Of a stretch of DNA of 13,130 nt, positions 12,475 through 13,130 are shown piece by piece. Within the stretch, counting starts at the first letter, position 1. Each line of letters opens with the position of its first letter. Position numbers and translations under genes: made by a program. The notes below the pieces were generated by a model. The model worked only from the letters and a program-made list of their open reading frames with translations. It searched no databases and was not told where the DNA came from. Source of the DNA: Halanaerobium sp964649895. Its GTDB lineage: Bacteria > Bacillota > Halanaerobiia > Halanaerobiales > Halanaerobiaceae. The DNA lies in assembly GCA_964649895.1 (NCBI GenBank), contig CAZYRX010000054.1, positions 1-13,130 on the forward strand, given 5' to 3'.

Positions 12475-13130
12475 GCTTTATCATACACAGGGAATAAGAG
12501 GTTTTCAATTTTTAAATTTCAAATATGAAGCCAATAAAGTTATAGCTGAAATAATAAAATCTGACAACAAGCATAATAAATGCAGTTGCTGTCATAGTAG
12601 AAATGTCAGAGCTACTACTGTTGGCTACAGGTATATCAGAGGTTTACCTATGGGCAGTAAACTCTTTGATATTAAAGCCAGGCTGCACCGTATTAGGTGT
12701 AAAGAGTGCGGTTTATTTCTAATGGAAAAACTTGACTTTCTTCCTGAGCAGAAAGTTCATTATACAAAGCAGCTGGCTCGAACAATTATTGAACTAAGGC
12801 CGGAAATGACCATACAGGCCCTGGCTAAACACTTTGGATTGTCCTGGAATACAGTAAAAAATATAGAGAAGAGATATTTGAAGAAAAAGTACAAAAAAGC
12901 GAAACTTGGAAAAGTCAGATATATTGGAATTGATGAGATTCACATTGGAGATAAAGGCTTTTTAACTGTTGTAAGGGATTTGGAGTCGGGTGCGGTTTTA
13001 CATATAGGAGATGGCAAGGGTTCAGATGCATTATCCGGCTTTACAAAGCGTCTGGACAGAAACAAAATAAAACTCGAAGGCATTTCTCTTGATTTTGGCA
13101 GAGCATATATAAAATGGGCAGAAGAGGCAC
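12461..13130 (+). CDS. ISL3-family transposase, second subtype (3' end outside window)
   Basis: From ATG 12461, with AAGGA 3-4 bases upstream, the frame is open to the window edge: 223 residues with no stop. It starts MSTSLLYHTQGIRGFQF, the standard N-terminus of one ISL3 subgroup. A zinc-ribbon is visible (CSCCHS around residue 44 and RCKECG near 90), then a helix-turn-helix-like TIQALAKHFGLSWNTVKNIE (core LAKHFGLSWNTVK). The first catalytic aspartate is in YIGIDEIHIGDKGFLTVV and the second in ISLDFGRAYIKW; the C-terminal glutamate region is beyond the edge. LESGAVLHIGDGKGSDAL is also family-typical. It is a different subtype from the ISL3 transposase at 1115-3991, so the two do not form a simple composite transposon. 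Nothing in the visible part is broken. Its start codon is buried in an inverted repeat. Confidence 0.9.
   Translation, partial: MSTSLLYHTQGIRGFQFLNFKYEANKVIAEIIKSDNKHNKCSCCHSRNVRATTVGYRYIRGLPMGSKLFDIKARLHRIRCKECGLFLMEKLDFLPEQKVHYTKQLARTIIELRPEMTIQALAKHFGLSWNTVKNIEKRYLKKKYKKAKLGKVRYIGIDEIHIGDKGFLTVVRDLESGAVLHIGDGKGSDALSGFTKRLDRNKIKLEGISLDFGRAYIKWAEEA

Noticed and set aside
1115..13130. Composite transposon carrying the glycan cluster between two ISL3 copies
   Set aside because: The two ISL3 transposases are of different subtypes with different N-termini and leaders, so they would not mobilise the segment together.

Overview
This is an A/T-rich window that reads as part of a bacterial surface-polysaccharide (O-antigen or capsule-type) gene cluster, interrupted and bordered by insertion sequences. 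The central genes (about 4.4-12.2 kb) are extremely A/T rich. The three transposase genes and the first ~110 bases are visibly less so, which suggests a host of moderate GC carrying an acquired low-GC glycan island. No rRNA, tRNA or housekeeping gene is present, so the organism cannot be named. One gene (8542-10176) resembles a surface-carbohydrate family I associate with spirochaetes, and a folded site near 4.1 kb resembles an integron attC of the Treponema kind. A spirochaete is therefore my best guess, at low confidence.

Layout. 2-904 is the 3' part of a secreted-looking protein with two carbohydrate-binding-module-like beta-sandwich repeats; its GC content drops from 34/60 to 10/60 bases within 240 bp. 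1115-4047 is an ISL3-family element on the minus strand. Its transposase gene was split by an IS4-family element (1722-3332) flanked by a 6-bp target duplication (TCACTG on the plus strand). Removing the IS4 element and one repeat copy restores a 419-codon ISL3 transposase in one frame, broken only by an internal TAG. The IS4 transposase also has an internal TAG, at codon 24 of its likely full-length frame. 4048-4401 is non-coding, with several hairpins, an attC-like structure, a short gene remnant and a possible promoter.

4402-12168 is a co-directional cluster, probably one transcript. It encodes a Wzx-type flippase, a B12-binding-type radical SAM protein, an unusual protein with two IHIHYR motifs and a ParB/sulfiredoxin-like DGHHR domain, a large surface-carbohydrate biosynthesis protein, a GT2 glycosyltransferase and an RmlD-like sugar-nucleotide reductase. 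Together they would make or modify an activated sugar (RmlD-like, radical SAM), assemble a lipid-linked repeat unit (GT2, the 544-aa protein) and export it (Wzx). No initiating sugar-phosphate transferase, Wzy polymerase or ligase is visible, so the locus must continue elsewhere. From 12461 to the window end is a second, different ISL3-family transposase pointing right.

Most notable: (i) the double-IHIHYR plus DGHHR protein coupled to the radical SAM gene, a candidate for an undescribed glycan-modification pair; (ii) inverted repeats that bury the start codon in both ISL3 transposase genes, a likely guard against read-through expression; (iii) the clean IS-in-IS nest with its target duplication; (iv) amber codons recurring at odd places, including the end of wzx.
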